Under the pieces are notes generated by a model. That model made no database searches and was not told the origin of the DNA. It worked only from the letters and a program-made list of their open reading frames with translations. Shown in pieces: positions 1 through 7,203 of a stretch of DNA of 64,000 bases. Numbering within the stretch: position 1 is the stretch's first letter; each line of letters starts with the position of its first letter. Made by a program: the position numbers and the translations under genes. Origin of the DNA: Sulfomarinibacter sp963741385 (lineage in GTDB: Bacteria; Acidobacteriota; Thermoanaerobaculia; Thermoanaerobaculales; Sulfomarinibacteraceae); assembly GCA_963741385.1 (NCBI GenBank), contig CAVUHO010000003.1, positions 310,001-374,000 of the forward strand, given 5' to 3'.

Positions 1-1926
1 GACATGGACCCGCCGCTGGTGCGGGTTCTGCTGACGAGATCGAGCGCGCCGGTGGTGCTGCCGCAACCCGGACGCGCCTACTGGGTCACGGTCGACTCCA
101 GATCTTCCTGGCTGTGGGGCCCCCTCGAGTTGACTGTGTCCGCCGCGGGCCCGAACTGGTGGCAGGTGGGAGCGTTTTCGGATGAAGCCTCGGTGTCCTC
201 AGCGATCGCCGGGATCCAGCGGGGCCTCGGTGCAGGGGTGCAGATCAGCCGGGGCTCCACCGCGACCGGGCTGACGAGGCTGCGCGTGCGGTGGACCGCG
301 GCGGCGCCGGCGGATCCCGCAGCCGCCCTGGCGGCGCTCGGGTTCCAGGGCGCGTTTAGGGTTGCCGAAACGGGAGCTCTGAGGATCGAAGGCGCGGAAG
401 GGGTGGTTGTCACCGGCGCGGGCGAGTTTGTCATCGAGCCCGCCGGCGACTGGCCGGTAGCGGTGGGCGACCGGCGCTACCGCGGGATTCTGCTGGCGCG
501 GGCGGTGGGAACCGAGACTCTCGTCATCAACCAGCTCAACCTGGAGCGTTATCTCCAGGGGGTGGTGCCGGCCGAGATGGGGCCTTCGCAGTTCCCCGAA
601 CTCGACGCCCTCAAAGCGCAGGCGGTGGCCGCCCGCACCTACACGGTGGCGCACCTCGGCGATCACGCGGACGAGGGCTGGGATCTTTGCGATACCCCTG
701 CATGCCAGGTCTACAACGGCGCCGGCGTCGAGCATTCGTTGTCGAACCGCGCGATTGCGGAGACTGCCGGGCTGATTGCGGTCTTTGACGGTCAGCCCAT
801 TGACGCCATGTACACCTCGACCTGCGGCGGCCACACAGAGGACGCTTCGCTGCTCTTTTCGGGCCGCGCCCAACCATACCTCGTCGGAGTCCCCTGCGCC
901 TGGGAGCGTCCGATCCCGCTGGTGGGAACCGGCGCCGACGGACCGTGGGTGTCGACGGTCGATTTTTCGGCTGCGGTGGCCCGCGACGTGCTCCCGCTGG
1001 CGCCGGGAGCAGCCCCTGCCGACGTCGTGCGGATGGTGCAGCAGTTCTCGGGCCGGGTGGCGCCGGTACCCGAGATGACCGGCGCCGCCGGGTATGCGGA
1101 CGCGCTCCTGGCTGCGGTCGGCGTGGAACCGCCGGAAGGGATCGCACCTGCAGCAAACGGCCTCGATCGGCTGCTCTTCCTCGCCGATCTTTACATCATT
1201 CCCCTCGACCCGCCGATGAATGGGCTCGAGGGAGCCTGGCCGGCGGCGGCGGCGCTCGCCGCCCTCGAGCTGAGCGGTGAGATCGAACGGGACTCCGGGG
1301 AGGCGGTCCCCCGACCGGCCGGCGCCGGGATCTTTCCGCGCCGCGCGGAGCACGGCGAGGACCTTCCGATGCCGCTGCCGCTGTGGGAACGATGGAGTGG
1401 CGGGTTTCGGCGTCGCGCCGACGCGGAGGTGTTGCCGGGCACCCTGCTCGAACGGCTGCGGCACGGCGACCGGGTGGTGGCGTTGACCATCGGACAATCC
1501 GGCGGCGGCGGCGAGGCGGACCGGCGCTCGGCGTGGCGCGAGTGGGTTCGCGAGCGTTCGTGGCCCGAGATCGAGCGCTCCCTGGGCGTTCAGAATCTGG
1601 AACGTCTGACGGTGACCGCGCGTTCTCCCTCGGGGAGGGTCATTGGTTTGACGGCAGTGAGCCGGTCGGGCTCGGTCAAGGAAATCAAGGGTTTCGACGT
1701 TCGGCGGGCGCTCGACCTTCCGGAGACATTGTTCAGCATGAACCCGAGAACCACCCCGGATGGTGAACGGCGCGTCCATTTCCTCGGCCGCGGCTGGGGG
1801 CACGGGGTCGGCCTGTGTCAGAACGGCGCCTATGGCCTCGCCCGGTCGGGTATGGAGTTCGAGCAGATCCTGAAGCACTATTACACTGGGATCCAGATCG
1901 TGCGCTGGGCGGGGCCGGCCAGTTGA
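1..1926 (+). CDS. SpoIID/LytB-domain protein (5' end cut by window edge)
   Basis: The frame is open from base 1 and the first ATG is at 4, so the true start, and any signal peptide, probably lies outside the window. Numbering from that ATG, the SpoIID/LytB (amidase-enhancer) domain begins near residue 160, with LKAQAVAARTYT at 203-214, a DTPACQVYNG segment at 230-239 and TCGGHTED at 273-280. The family's closing motif, GRGWGHGVGLCQ, appears only at about 595-606. Known SpoIID proteins cleave or help cleave peptidoglycan glycan strands, and homologues occur in many non-sporulating bacteria. The roughly 290 residues between the two halves are much longer than usual and look like an inserted region of unknown role. 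No sporulation genes are nearby, so a cell-wall remodelling role is inferred. Confidence 0.85.
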   Translation, partial: DMDPPLVRVLLTRSSAPVVLPQPGRAYWVTVDSRSSWLWGPLELTVSAAGPNWWQVGAFSDEASVSSAIAGIQRGLGAGVQISRGSTATGLTRLRVRWTAAAPADPAAALAALGFQGAFRVAETGALRIEGAEGVVVTGAGEFVIEPAGDWPVAVGDRRYRGILLARAVGTETLVINQLNLERYLQGVVPAEMGPSQFPELDALKAQAVAARTYTVAHLGDHADEGWDLCDTPACQVYNGAGVEHSLSNRAIAETAGLIAVFDGQPIDAMYTSTCGGHTEDASLLFSGRAQPYLVGVPCAWERPIPLVGTGADGPWVSTVDFSAAVARDVLPLAPGAAPADVVRMVQQFSGRVAPVPEMTGAAGYADALLAAVGVEPPEGIAPAANGLDRLLFLADLYIIPLDPPMNGLEGAWPAAAALAALELSGEIERDSGEAVPRPAGAGIFPRRAEHGEDLPMPLPLWERWSGGFRRRADAEVLPGTLLERLRHGDRVVALTIGQSGGGGEADRRSAWREWVRERSWPEIERSLGVQNLERLTVTARSPSGRVIGLTAVSRSGSVKEIKGFDVRRALDLPETLFSMNPRTTPDGERRVHFLGRGWGHGVGLCQNGAYGLARSGMEFEQILKHYYTGIQIVRWAGPAS

Positions 1927-2035
1927 GGACGAAGGGGAGTGACAGGTTGGATTTGAAAACCGCCGGTGAGGGATCGTCCGAAATCCGACACCCGGTGATC
2001 GCGCGTGAAATTTGGATGCTGCTGGAGACCGCCTG

Positions 2036-2455
2036 ATGGGAGAACGACCCGTGCTCGATCACATCGGCATCGCCGTCGAGTCGATCGCCGAGGGCCGCCG
2101 CCTCTACGAGGCGCTGGGGCTCGCCGTCGAAGGTGAGGAGAACGTGCCCGCTCAGGGTGTTCGGGTGGCGTTCCTGTCGGTGGGCGACGGCCGCCTGGAA
2201 CTCCTGGAGCCGACAACACCGGACTCTCCGATCGCCCGCCACCTCGAAAAGCGCGGCCAGGGTCTGCACCACATCTGCCTCAGAGTGGCAGATATCCGCC
2301 GATCGATGGCCGACCTGCGGAAAAGGGGTTTCGAGCTTCTCTCGGAACAACCGCAGTCCGGAGCGCACGGTTGCCTGGTGGCGTTCGTCCACCCCCGGTC
2401 AACGGGCGGTGTGCTGCTCGAACTGTCGCAGAGCGAAAGCCCGGACGGAGACTGA
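2036..2455 (+). CDS. mce: Methylmalonyl-CoA epimerase
   Basis: A 139-residue protein of the vicinal-oxygen-chelate family, the usual length for methylmalonyl-CoA epimerase, which interconverts the (2S) and (2R) forms so that the B12 mutase can use them in propionyl-CoA metabolism. Metal-ligand positions are visible: His in VLDHIGIAV near the N-terminus, the HHICLRV strand in the middle and Glu in VLLELSQ at the end. The ATG at 2036 is preferred over an in-frame TTG at 2012 because GGAG at 2023-2026 is correctly spaced. The gene is followed after 12 bases by the unknown ORF at 2468, suggesting co-transcription. No mutase subunit lies in the window. Confidence 0.9.
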   Translation: MGERPVLDHIGIAVESIAEGRRLYEALGLAVEGEENVPAQGVRVAFLSVGDGRLELLEPTTPDSPIARHLEKRGQGLHHICLRVADIRRSMADLRKRGFELLSEQPQSGAHGCLVAFVHPRSTGGVLLELSQSESPDGD

Positions 2456-2467
2456 GGGGCGCGGCGC

Positions 2468-2797
2468 ATGGACGGCATCGGCACCGGATCGCTGGTCATC
2501 GTGAACTGCAGCAACCCACGCGAGAAGATGTGGGGCGCAGTGGTGCAACTGGACACCTCCGGCGTGGTGATCCGTGGCCTCGATCTCGAGGCGGTCGATG
2601 ACTGGGTGCGACAGGAGCGCTCGAGCGGCGAATCGCTGATCGGTCCCAGCACCTTCTTCATCCCCATGCACAGGGTGGTGCGGATCGACCTCGACGAGAG
2701 CCGCGGCGCCGTGGAGAGCACTGCGGATCGTTATCGCTCAGCGTGCGGCCGCGACGTCCGCGAAGTCCTCGGCTCGCGCAACGGAAGCGACGAGTGA
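2468..2797 (+). CDS. Conserved small protein of unknown function
   Basis: A 109-residue protein with no signal peptide or membrane segment, starting at an ATG behind a GAGGGGCG ribosome site. The first half is a run of short beta strands (SLVIVNCSNPREKMWGAVVQ, then GVVIRGLDLEAVDDWV) and the middle has FFIPMHRVVRIDLDE, a pattern suggesting a small Sm- or SH3-like barrel; that fold guess is inference only. I recall similar proteins beside mce in other Acidobacteriota, but cannot search here. It sits between mce and the VWA protein, with GTGA overlap to the latter (stop 2795-2797, start 2794-2796), so the three genes look translationally linked. Function unknown. Confidence 0.75.
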   Translation: MDGIGTGSLVIVNCSNPREKMWGAVVQLDTSGVVIRGLDLEAVDDWVRQERSSGESLIGPSTFFIPMHRVVRIDLDESRGAVESTADRYRSACGRDVREVLGSRNGSDE

Positions 2798-3693
2798 GGC
2801 TCCTCCCTCCGGTCTTCGCCGCGATTGCAGTCGCAGTCTGCACGCTGCCCGGCGTGGCTGTCGCCCAGTACCAGGGGGAGGTGGAGGTCGATGCGGTGGT
2901 CGTGCCGGTGACCGTCCGCAACAGGTCGGGCAGAGTGGTGACAGGCGTTCCGCAGAAGAGCTTCCACATCCGGATCGACGGCATCGAGGTGCCCATCCGG
3001 GACCTCGATCTGGAGAGCGACCTGCCCATCAGCCTGTGCTTCATCCTCGACACCTCCGGTTCGATGGCGGGTCACAAGATGAGCGGCAGCCTGCAGCTGA
3101 TCACGTCCTTCCTGATGCACCGTCGGCAGGACGACGAGCTTGCCCTGTGGACCTTCGGCAACGACCAGGTGGTGGAGCGATTCCCCTTCGGGATGGGGTG
3201 GTATCTGCTGCCGAGAGTCCTCGAGACCATCAAGCCGTGGAGCACGACCGCGCTGTATGACATGGTGCTGCGGGTTCCCGAGACGCTGGAGAAGGCGAGC
3301 CACCACCGGCGTGCGGCGATTCTGCTCACCGACGGGGTCGATAACGCCTCGAAAATCGGACCCGACGAGGCCACAGCGGTGGCGCGGCGTCTCGAGACTC
3401 CCATCTACGTGCTCGGTGTCGAGCCACCGACCTTTCTCGAGGTTGGGGATGGTCCGTCGTTCGAGGAGATCCTCACCCTGATCGCCGATTCCTCCGGCGG
3501 CCACTACCGCCGCATCCCGGCCGCCGACGACATGCCCCAGGTGGTGGACGACATGCTGAACGAGTTGTCGTCGCGCTACATCCTCACCTTTGTCACGTCG
3601 GGCGTCGGCCAGCGCAAGTGGCGCACGATCGAGGTCACCGTTGACGGTTACCAGGCCACGACGAGGTCGGGCTACATGGGGACATTGCCGTAG
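2794..3693 (+). CDS. Secreted VWFA-related (acidobacterial type) domain protein
   Basis: The 299-residue product begins with a signal-peptide-like stretch (LLPPVFAAIAVAVCTLPGVA, then AQ). It continues with a short immunoglobulin-like strand region (VDAVVVPVTVRNRSGRVVTG) and then a von Willebrand A domain with an intact MIDAS motif, DTSGSM, the Thr of STTALYD and the Asp of LLTDGVDN. This architecture is the VWFA-related family that is expanded in Acidobacteriota. The GTG start at 2794 overlaps the upstream stop (GTGA) and has GGAAG seven bases upstream; a GTG at 2743 is possible but would put a basic, non-signal extension in front. A protein-interaction or matrix-binding role outside the cytoplasm is inferred. 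Confidence 0.85.
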   Translation: MRLLPPVFAAIAVAVCTLPGVAVAQYQGEVEVDAVVVPVTVRNRSGRVVTGVPQKSFHIRIDGIEVPIRDLDLESDLPISLCFILDTSGSMAGHKMSGSLQLITSFLMHRRQDDELALWTFGNDQVVERFPFGMGWYLLPRVLETIKPWSTTALYDMVLRVPETLEKASHHRRAAILLTDGVDNASKIGPDEATAVARRLETPIYVLGVEPPTFLEVGDGPSFEEILTLIADSSGGHYRRIPAADDMPQVVDDMLNELSSRYILTFVTSGVGQRKWRTIEVTVDGYQATTRSGYMGTLP

Positions 3694-3717
3694 CCCCGTT
3701 TTTGTGCGTCGTTCCCG

Positions 3718-3795
3718 AGAGGATGCCAGGCACGCCGCCATGATGTTGAGGACAACATCATGCCGGGATGCCAGGCACCTCCGCCGCACGTGATC
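3718..3795. repeat. Palindromic intergenic repeat, diverged type I copy
   Basis: A perfect hairpin CATGATGTTG...CAACATCATG sits inside two direct copies of GGATGCCAGGCAC. The segment ends with GGCACCTCCGCCGCACG, identical to the distal flank of the 49 kb repeat copies. It occupies the start of the roughly 415-base gap between the VWA gene and the barrel gene. Confidence 0.7.
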
Positions 3796-3844
3796 CCCCC
3801 GGGAGGCGGTGTCACGAAGGGATCATCCCGATGCTCACGGTGTT

Positions 3845-3950
3845 GTTGCCCGTGAGTGCCCCCTCAAACGATGGTTGGGCCCGATACCCTTACCTCACAA
3901 CAGACGATCCGGGATCCCAACATCGTTTGAGACGGCACGTCCGGTGAACG
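3845..3950. repeat. Palindromic intergenic repeat, type II copy
   Basis: The left arm CTCAAACGATGGTTGGG (about 3863-3879) pairs with the right arm CCCAACATCGTTTGAG (about 3916-3931), with one bulged base. The flanks TTGCCCGTGAGTGCC and GGCACGTCCGGTGAA recur around the copy at 30.4 kb, which fixes the element ends. The arms differ in sequence from the 30.4 kb copy but remain complementary. Confidence 0.75.
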
Positions 3951-4059
3951 CATCCAGCATCTAGGATCGGCATCCAGGATCTTCCGAGTGCCCTTCAGGG
4001 CCCGAGGAGGCCGTGCGGCGGCATGGTGTATTACAATTATCCCGACAGAGCAGTCGTCG

Positions 4060-4090
4060 TTTCGAATCGAATAATTGAATAATTGAAAAT
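4060..4090. repeat. Micro-tandem repeat, 8-base period
   Basis: Two copies of GAATAATT followed by GAAAATC, AT-rich against a GC-rich background, directly ahead of the ribosome site of the barrel gene. A -10-like TACAAT lies at 4032-4037. The rest of the gap back to 3950 shows nothing I recognise. Confidence 0.5.
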
Positions 4091-4109
4091 CGGAGTGGTG
4101 GAGGTATAC

Positions 4110-4649
4110 ATGCGCAAGGCTCTTCTCGTTCTGGGGATCTGCATCCTGGCCGTCCCCGCGTGGGCGGGTGGCGGATACAGTCTTTTTGGCACGTGGACTG
4201 AAATCAACGAAGACGCATCTGCGCTGGGGGCAGGCGTGCGTGTTTCAGTCGGCGGGCAGAACTGGGTCGGCGATCTGACCTGGACGTGGCTCGAGGGACA
4301 GGACAACGTCAGCACCATCGCCGGATATGAAGACAGCGTTCAGGTGATTCCCACCGACCTCGGTATTCGCTACCTGTTCAACACCCAGGGTTCCTTCAAG
4401 CCCTACATCGGTGTCGGTGCGACGTACTTCTGGGTCAACCTCAACGATGGCGGCGCGGAAAACCCATGGGGCGGCTACGGCATCCTCGGTTTCAGCATCG
4501 GTCAAAGCCGGGCCAGGTTCTTCGCCGAGGCGATCTACCGCTATGGCAGCAGCGACGTGACGTATCAGGTGACACCGGTCGCATCCGTGACGGGCTCGAT
4601 GGATGTGGGTGGTTGGGGAGCCAACGCGGGCGTTATCTGGACGTTTTAG
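4110..4649 (+). CDS. Small outer-membrane beta-barrel protein
   Basis: The 179-residue product starts with a classical signal peptide (MRKALLVLGICILAVPAWA). It then alternates short amphipathic strands rich in Gly, Tyr and Trp, such as GIRYLFNTQGSFKPYIGVGA and FFAEAIYRYG, and ends in Trp-Thr-Phe. The terminal Phe is the usual C-terminal signal for BAM-mediated barrel insertion. The size fits an eight-stranded OmpW/OmpA-like barrel. The ATG at 4110 has a strong GGAGG at 4100-4104; upstream in-frame TTG codons are less likely. The 3' end overlaps the convergent UPF0145 gene by 17 bases. Function beyond a surface barrel is not evident. Confidence 0.75.
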   Translation: MRKALLVLGICILAVPAWAGGGYSLFGTWTEINEDASALGAGVRVSVGGQNWVGDLTWTWLEGQDNVSTIAGYEDSVQVIPTDLGIRYLFNTQGSFKPYIGVGATYFWVNLNDGGAENPWGGYGILGFSIGQSRARFFAEAIYRYGSSDVTYQVTPVASVTGSMDVGGWGANAGVIWTF

Positions 4650-4974
4650 CCGGCTCGTCGTCCTCGACGACGACTGCGGTGCCATAGGCGAGGAGTTCCG
4701 ACGCGCCCTGCATGAGTTCTGACGTGGCGAACCGCGTCATGATGACCGCGTTCGCGCCCAGCTCTTCGGCCTCTTCCACCATCCGGTCGAGGGCCTGCTC
4801 GCGGGCCTCGGCCATCATCTTGGTGTACTCGGAGATCTCGCCGCCCACGATGTTGCGCAGCACGGCCAAGATGTCCTTTCCGATATGGCGCGCACGAATT
4901 GTATTGCCCCGCACCAGACCGAGAGTTCGGACCACCCGCTTCCCCACGATGCGGTTGTCGGTGATGACGATCAT
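4633..4974 (-). CDS. UPF0145 (YbjQ-like) protein
   Basis: A 113-residue protein matching the YbjQ/UPF0145 family, which forms small pentameric assemblies of uncertain function, sometimes called a heavy-metal-binding domain. Recognisable segments are RTLGLVRGNTIRARHIGKDI, the helix MMAEAREQALDRMVEEAEEL and GANAVIMTRFATSELM. The ATG at 4974 overlaps the stop of the anti-sigma-like gene (ATGA) and has GGGAGG upstream, so it is the third gene of the sigma/anti-sigma operon. Being coupled to that pair suggests expression in the same stress or envelope response; that is inference. Confidence 0.8.
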   Translation of the reverse strand: MIVITDNRIVGKRVVRTLGLVRGNTIRARHIGKDILAVLRNIVGGEISEYTKMMAEAREQALDRMVEEAEELGANAVIMTRFATSELMQGASELLAYGTAVVVEDDEPAKTSR

Positions 4975-5414
4975 TTCTTCACCTCCCGGTAGCGGTCGGT
5001 CTTCGCCGAGGCGATGCGGTCCAGTACCACCGAGGTGAAGAGGAGAGCCAGCGCGCTCAACCCGCCGAACACCAGCACGCGCTCGAAGAGATTGGCCGAC
5101 GACTGCCAGAACTGCCACAGACCGTAGCTGATGACCGCCGCCAGCCACACCAGCCCCAGCGCCCAGCCCGAGCCCCGAGCCAGAAAGCTCGAAGTGGTGC
5201 GGGGCAGTTCGTCCCACTGGTCGTCGGCGGGTTTCGAGAACACGGTGGACATGGTTGCCTCCCGGAGAGCCTGCAGGTCCGCCAGCAAACCGCGGCAGTG
5301 GGCGCAGTCCTCGAGGTGAATCGTGACCTTCTGCTCCGCGGACTGGGTCAACTCGCCGTCGAGATGTCCCGAAAGCATGGTCTCGTCAAATGCGCGGGGG
5401 CACTGATCAGGCAT
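4971..5414 (-). CDS. Zinc-finger (zf-HC2) membrane anti-sigma factor
   Basis: A 147-residue protein with an N-terminal HxxxCxxC zinc-binding motif (HLEDCAHC) of anti-sigma ZAS type, followed by two hydrophobic segments (GWALGLVWLAAVISYGLWQF and VLVFGGLSALALLFTSVVL). It would hold the ECF sigma factor encoded immediately upstream inactive at the inner membrane. The ATG at 5414 overlaps the sigma stop by eight bases and has GGGGAGG in front; an ATG at 5447 would give a longer overlap. The transmembrane pair and the very short C-terminus mean no large periplasmic sensor domain is present. Confidence 0.85.
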   Translation of the reverse strand: MPDQCPRAFDETMLSGHLDGELTQSAEQKVTIHLEDCAHCRGLLADLQALREATMSTVFSKPADDQWDELPRTTSSFLARGSGWALGLVWLAAVISYGLWQFWQSSANLFERVLVFGGLSALALLFTSVVLDRIASAKTDRYREVKK

Positions 5415-6033
5415 CTCTGGCCTCCCCGGTGCTGCGCTGTCTGTCATGCACCAGATCGTGCAGGAGACGGCGCGCCCGGTGCAGGCGGGACATCACCGTT
5501 CCCCTGGGTATGTTGAGTGTGGACGCGATGTCAGCGTAGGCGAGGTCCTGGTAGTCGCGGAGGACCAGCACCTCGCGGTAACCCGACGGCAGCTCCTGCA
5601 GACACTCCCAGACCAATCGCTGGAGCTCGCGGCGAACCGACTGCGCCTCGGGGTCGGGGCTCTCGTCCCTCGGTTCGAACCGCAGCGCGTCGTCGTCCGC
5701 GGGCTCGAGGGACTCGGTCCTGCGGATGCGGTTGCGGCGGGCGCGGTCGCGGACCAGATTGCGGACTATCCGCAGCAGCCAGGGGCGGACCGGCCGGGTC
5801 GGGTCGAATCTCCCGAGTGAGCGGAAAAACCGCACCATGGCGTCCTGGGCGACGTCGAGGGCGTCGTCGGGGTTGCCGATGAGTTGGAGGGCGAAGACGT
5901 AGGCCTGCTGCCGGCAACTGCGCGCGAGTTCGTCGAGCGCCGCCGCTTCGCCGTGCTGGGCGAGCACGACCGTGTGCGATTCAACCGGCAGATCGGCCGC
6001 AAAAGCGGCAGGCACTGGCTGGCGGCTGGTCAT
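5407..6033 (-). CDS. ECF-type RNA polymerase sigma factor
   Basis: A 208-residue sigma-70 family protein with region 2 (FALQLIGNPDDALDVAQDAM, then RPWLLRIVRNLVRDRARR) and region 4 (ELPSGYREVLVLRDYQDLAY, then IPRGTVMSRLHRARRLL), and no region 1 or 3, as in extracytoplasmic-function sigmas. It heads a three-gene operon with its likely anti-sigma and a UPF0145 protein. The ATG at 6033 is chosen; a GTG at 6045 and an ATG at 6072 are in frame. The trigger and regulon cannot be told from the sequence. Confidence 0.88.
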   Translation of the reverse strand: MTSRQPVPAAFAADLPVESHTVVLAQHGEAAALDELARSCRQQAYVFALQLIGNPDDALDVAQDAMVRFFRSLGRFDPTRPVRPWLLRIVRNLVRDRARRNRIRRTESLEPADDDALRFEPRDESPDPEAQSVRRELQRLVWECLQELPSGYREVLVLRDYQDLAYADIASTLNIPRGTVMSRLHRARRLLHDLVHDRQRSTGEARDA

Positions 6034-6138
6034 GGCGATGCTCACTCCGTTCTGTACGCGCCCGGTTCCCACAAATTCCCTGGCGCTCTCCCATTGCCTC
6101 GCCCGGCCGAGCAGCGGTCGAGGTGAGTTCGTCGTTCC

Positions 6139-6639
6139 TCAGTCGAGCGCCGCGAGGGCCGCTTCGTAGTCCGGCTCGGTCGTGATTTCGTCCACCAGCT
6201 GTGTGTAGAGGACGACGTCGTTGTCGTCCAGAATAACCACTGCGCGGGCACACAAACCGGCCATTGGACCGTCGATCTGCAGGATGCCGTAGTCACTCGC
6301 GAATTTCTTGTCCCGCATCATCGACAGCGGCACGACGTTGGCGAGGCCTTCGGTGGTGCAGAATCGCCCCTGCGCGAACGGCAAGTCGGCGGAAATCACC
6401 AACACGGTCGTGTGATCGAGCGATGCTGCTGCCTGGTTGAAGAACCGGGCCGAGGCCGCACAGACCGCGGTGTCGAGGCTCGGGACGATGTTGAGGACCT
6501 TTCGCTTGCCGGCGAACGCCCCGAGGCCCACGTCGGCGAGCGAGCCGTTGGTCAGCTTGAAGGCCGGCGCGGGACTCCCCACAGCGGGCAGCCGGCCGTT
6601 GGTGTTGATCGGGTTTCCTCTGAGATGAGTTGTCGCCAT
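6139..6639 (-). CDS. tpx: Thiol peroxidase (Tpx, atypical 2-Cys peroxiredoxin)
   Basis: A 166-residue peroxiredoxin with the Tpx signature SLDTAVC holding the peroxidatic Cys (about residue 60) and a resolving Cys in RFCTTEG about 33 residues later. It reduces hydrogen and organic peroxides using thioredoxin. The start has GGAAG five bases upstream. It is followed by msrC on the same strand, 14 bases away, so the pair looks like an oxidative-stress unit. A thioredoxin gene is at 36.6 kb. Confidence 0.93.
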   Translation of the reverse strand: MATTHLRGNPINTNGRLPAVGSPAPAFKLTNGSLADVGLGAFAGKRKVLNIVPSLDTAVCAASARFFNQAAASLDHTTVLVISADLPFAQGRFCTTEGLANVVPLSMMRDKKFASDYGILQIDGPMAGLCARAVVILDDNDVVLYTQLVDEITTEPDYEAALAALD

Positions 6640-6653
6640 TGTGCTTCCTTTCG

Positions 6654-7127
6654 TTACCGGTTCCAGCGTTTTTCGAGGAGCCCGACGACCCGTCCGTATC
6701 CCTCCGCGTCGATCGCGTCGAAATGCGCAGGCTGATGCGAGTCGATGTCGAGGACACCGATCGGCCTGCCGGTGGCGTCGTGGATGGGCACCACGACTTC
6801 CGACCTCGTCCTATCGTCGCAGGCGATGTGGCTCGGGACGGCGTGGACATCGTCGACGACCTGGGTCGCGTCGGCGTCGATGGCCGCCCAGCACACGCCC
6901 TCGTGCCGCTCGAGCACCTGGCACGCGACCGGGCCCTGGTAGGCATCCACGACGAGTTCGCCGCCCTTGAGGAAGTAAAAGCCCGTCCACGACACGCCGG
7001 GCACCTTGTGGTGGAGCAGCGCTGCGGCGGTGGCGCAGTGAGCCGTGCGGTCGTCAGTTTTCGCGAGCAGCTCTTCGAGCTGTTTCGCGATGCGTTCGAA
7101 GAGGCGTCTTTTTGAATCTTCGTTCAC
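6654..7127 (-). CDS. msrC: Free methionine-(R)-sulfoxide reductase (GAF domain)
   Basis: A 157-residue GAF-fold protein with the three conserved Cys of fRMsr in YQGPVACQVLE, EGVCWAAI and PSHIACDDRTRSEVVVPI. The enzyme reduces free methionine-R-sulfoxide with thioredoxin as reductant. The GTG at 7127 is preferred because GGGGAAGG is well placed; a GTG at 7145 would add six residues and consume that site. Lies directly upstream of tpx. Trp replaces the usual Gly after GVC, a minor departure. Confidence 0.88.
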   Translation of the reverse strand: MNEDSKRRLFERIAKQLEELLAKTDDRTAHCATAAALLHHKVPGVSWTGFYFLKGGELVVDAYQGPVACQVLERHEGVCWAAIDADATQVVDDVHAVPSHIACDDRTRSEVVVPIHDATGRPIGVLDIDSHQPAHFDAIDAEGYGRVVGLLEKRWNR

Positions 7128-7162
7128 GGTTGCCTTCCCCTTCACAGAACTCGTCCTCTGCT

Positions 7163-7193
<31 letters not shown>

Positions 7194-7203
7194 TTTCGGA
7201 CGA

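Noticed and set aside
199..1878. Long minus-strand open frame opposite the SpoIID gene
   Set aside because: High GC leaves antisense frames open; composition is Arg/Gly/Pro-rich with no motif, and the plus frame has clear domains. The same reasoning removes the large antisense frames opposite argS, pnp, infB, nusA, proS and the acyl-CoA dehydrogenase.
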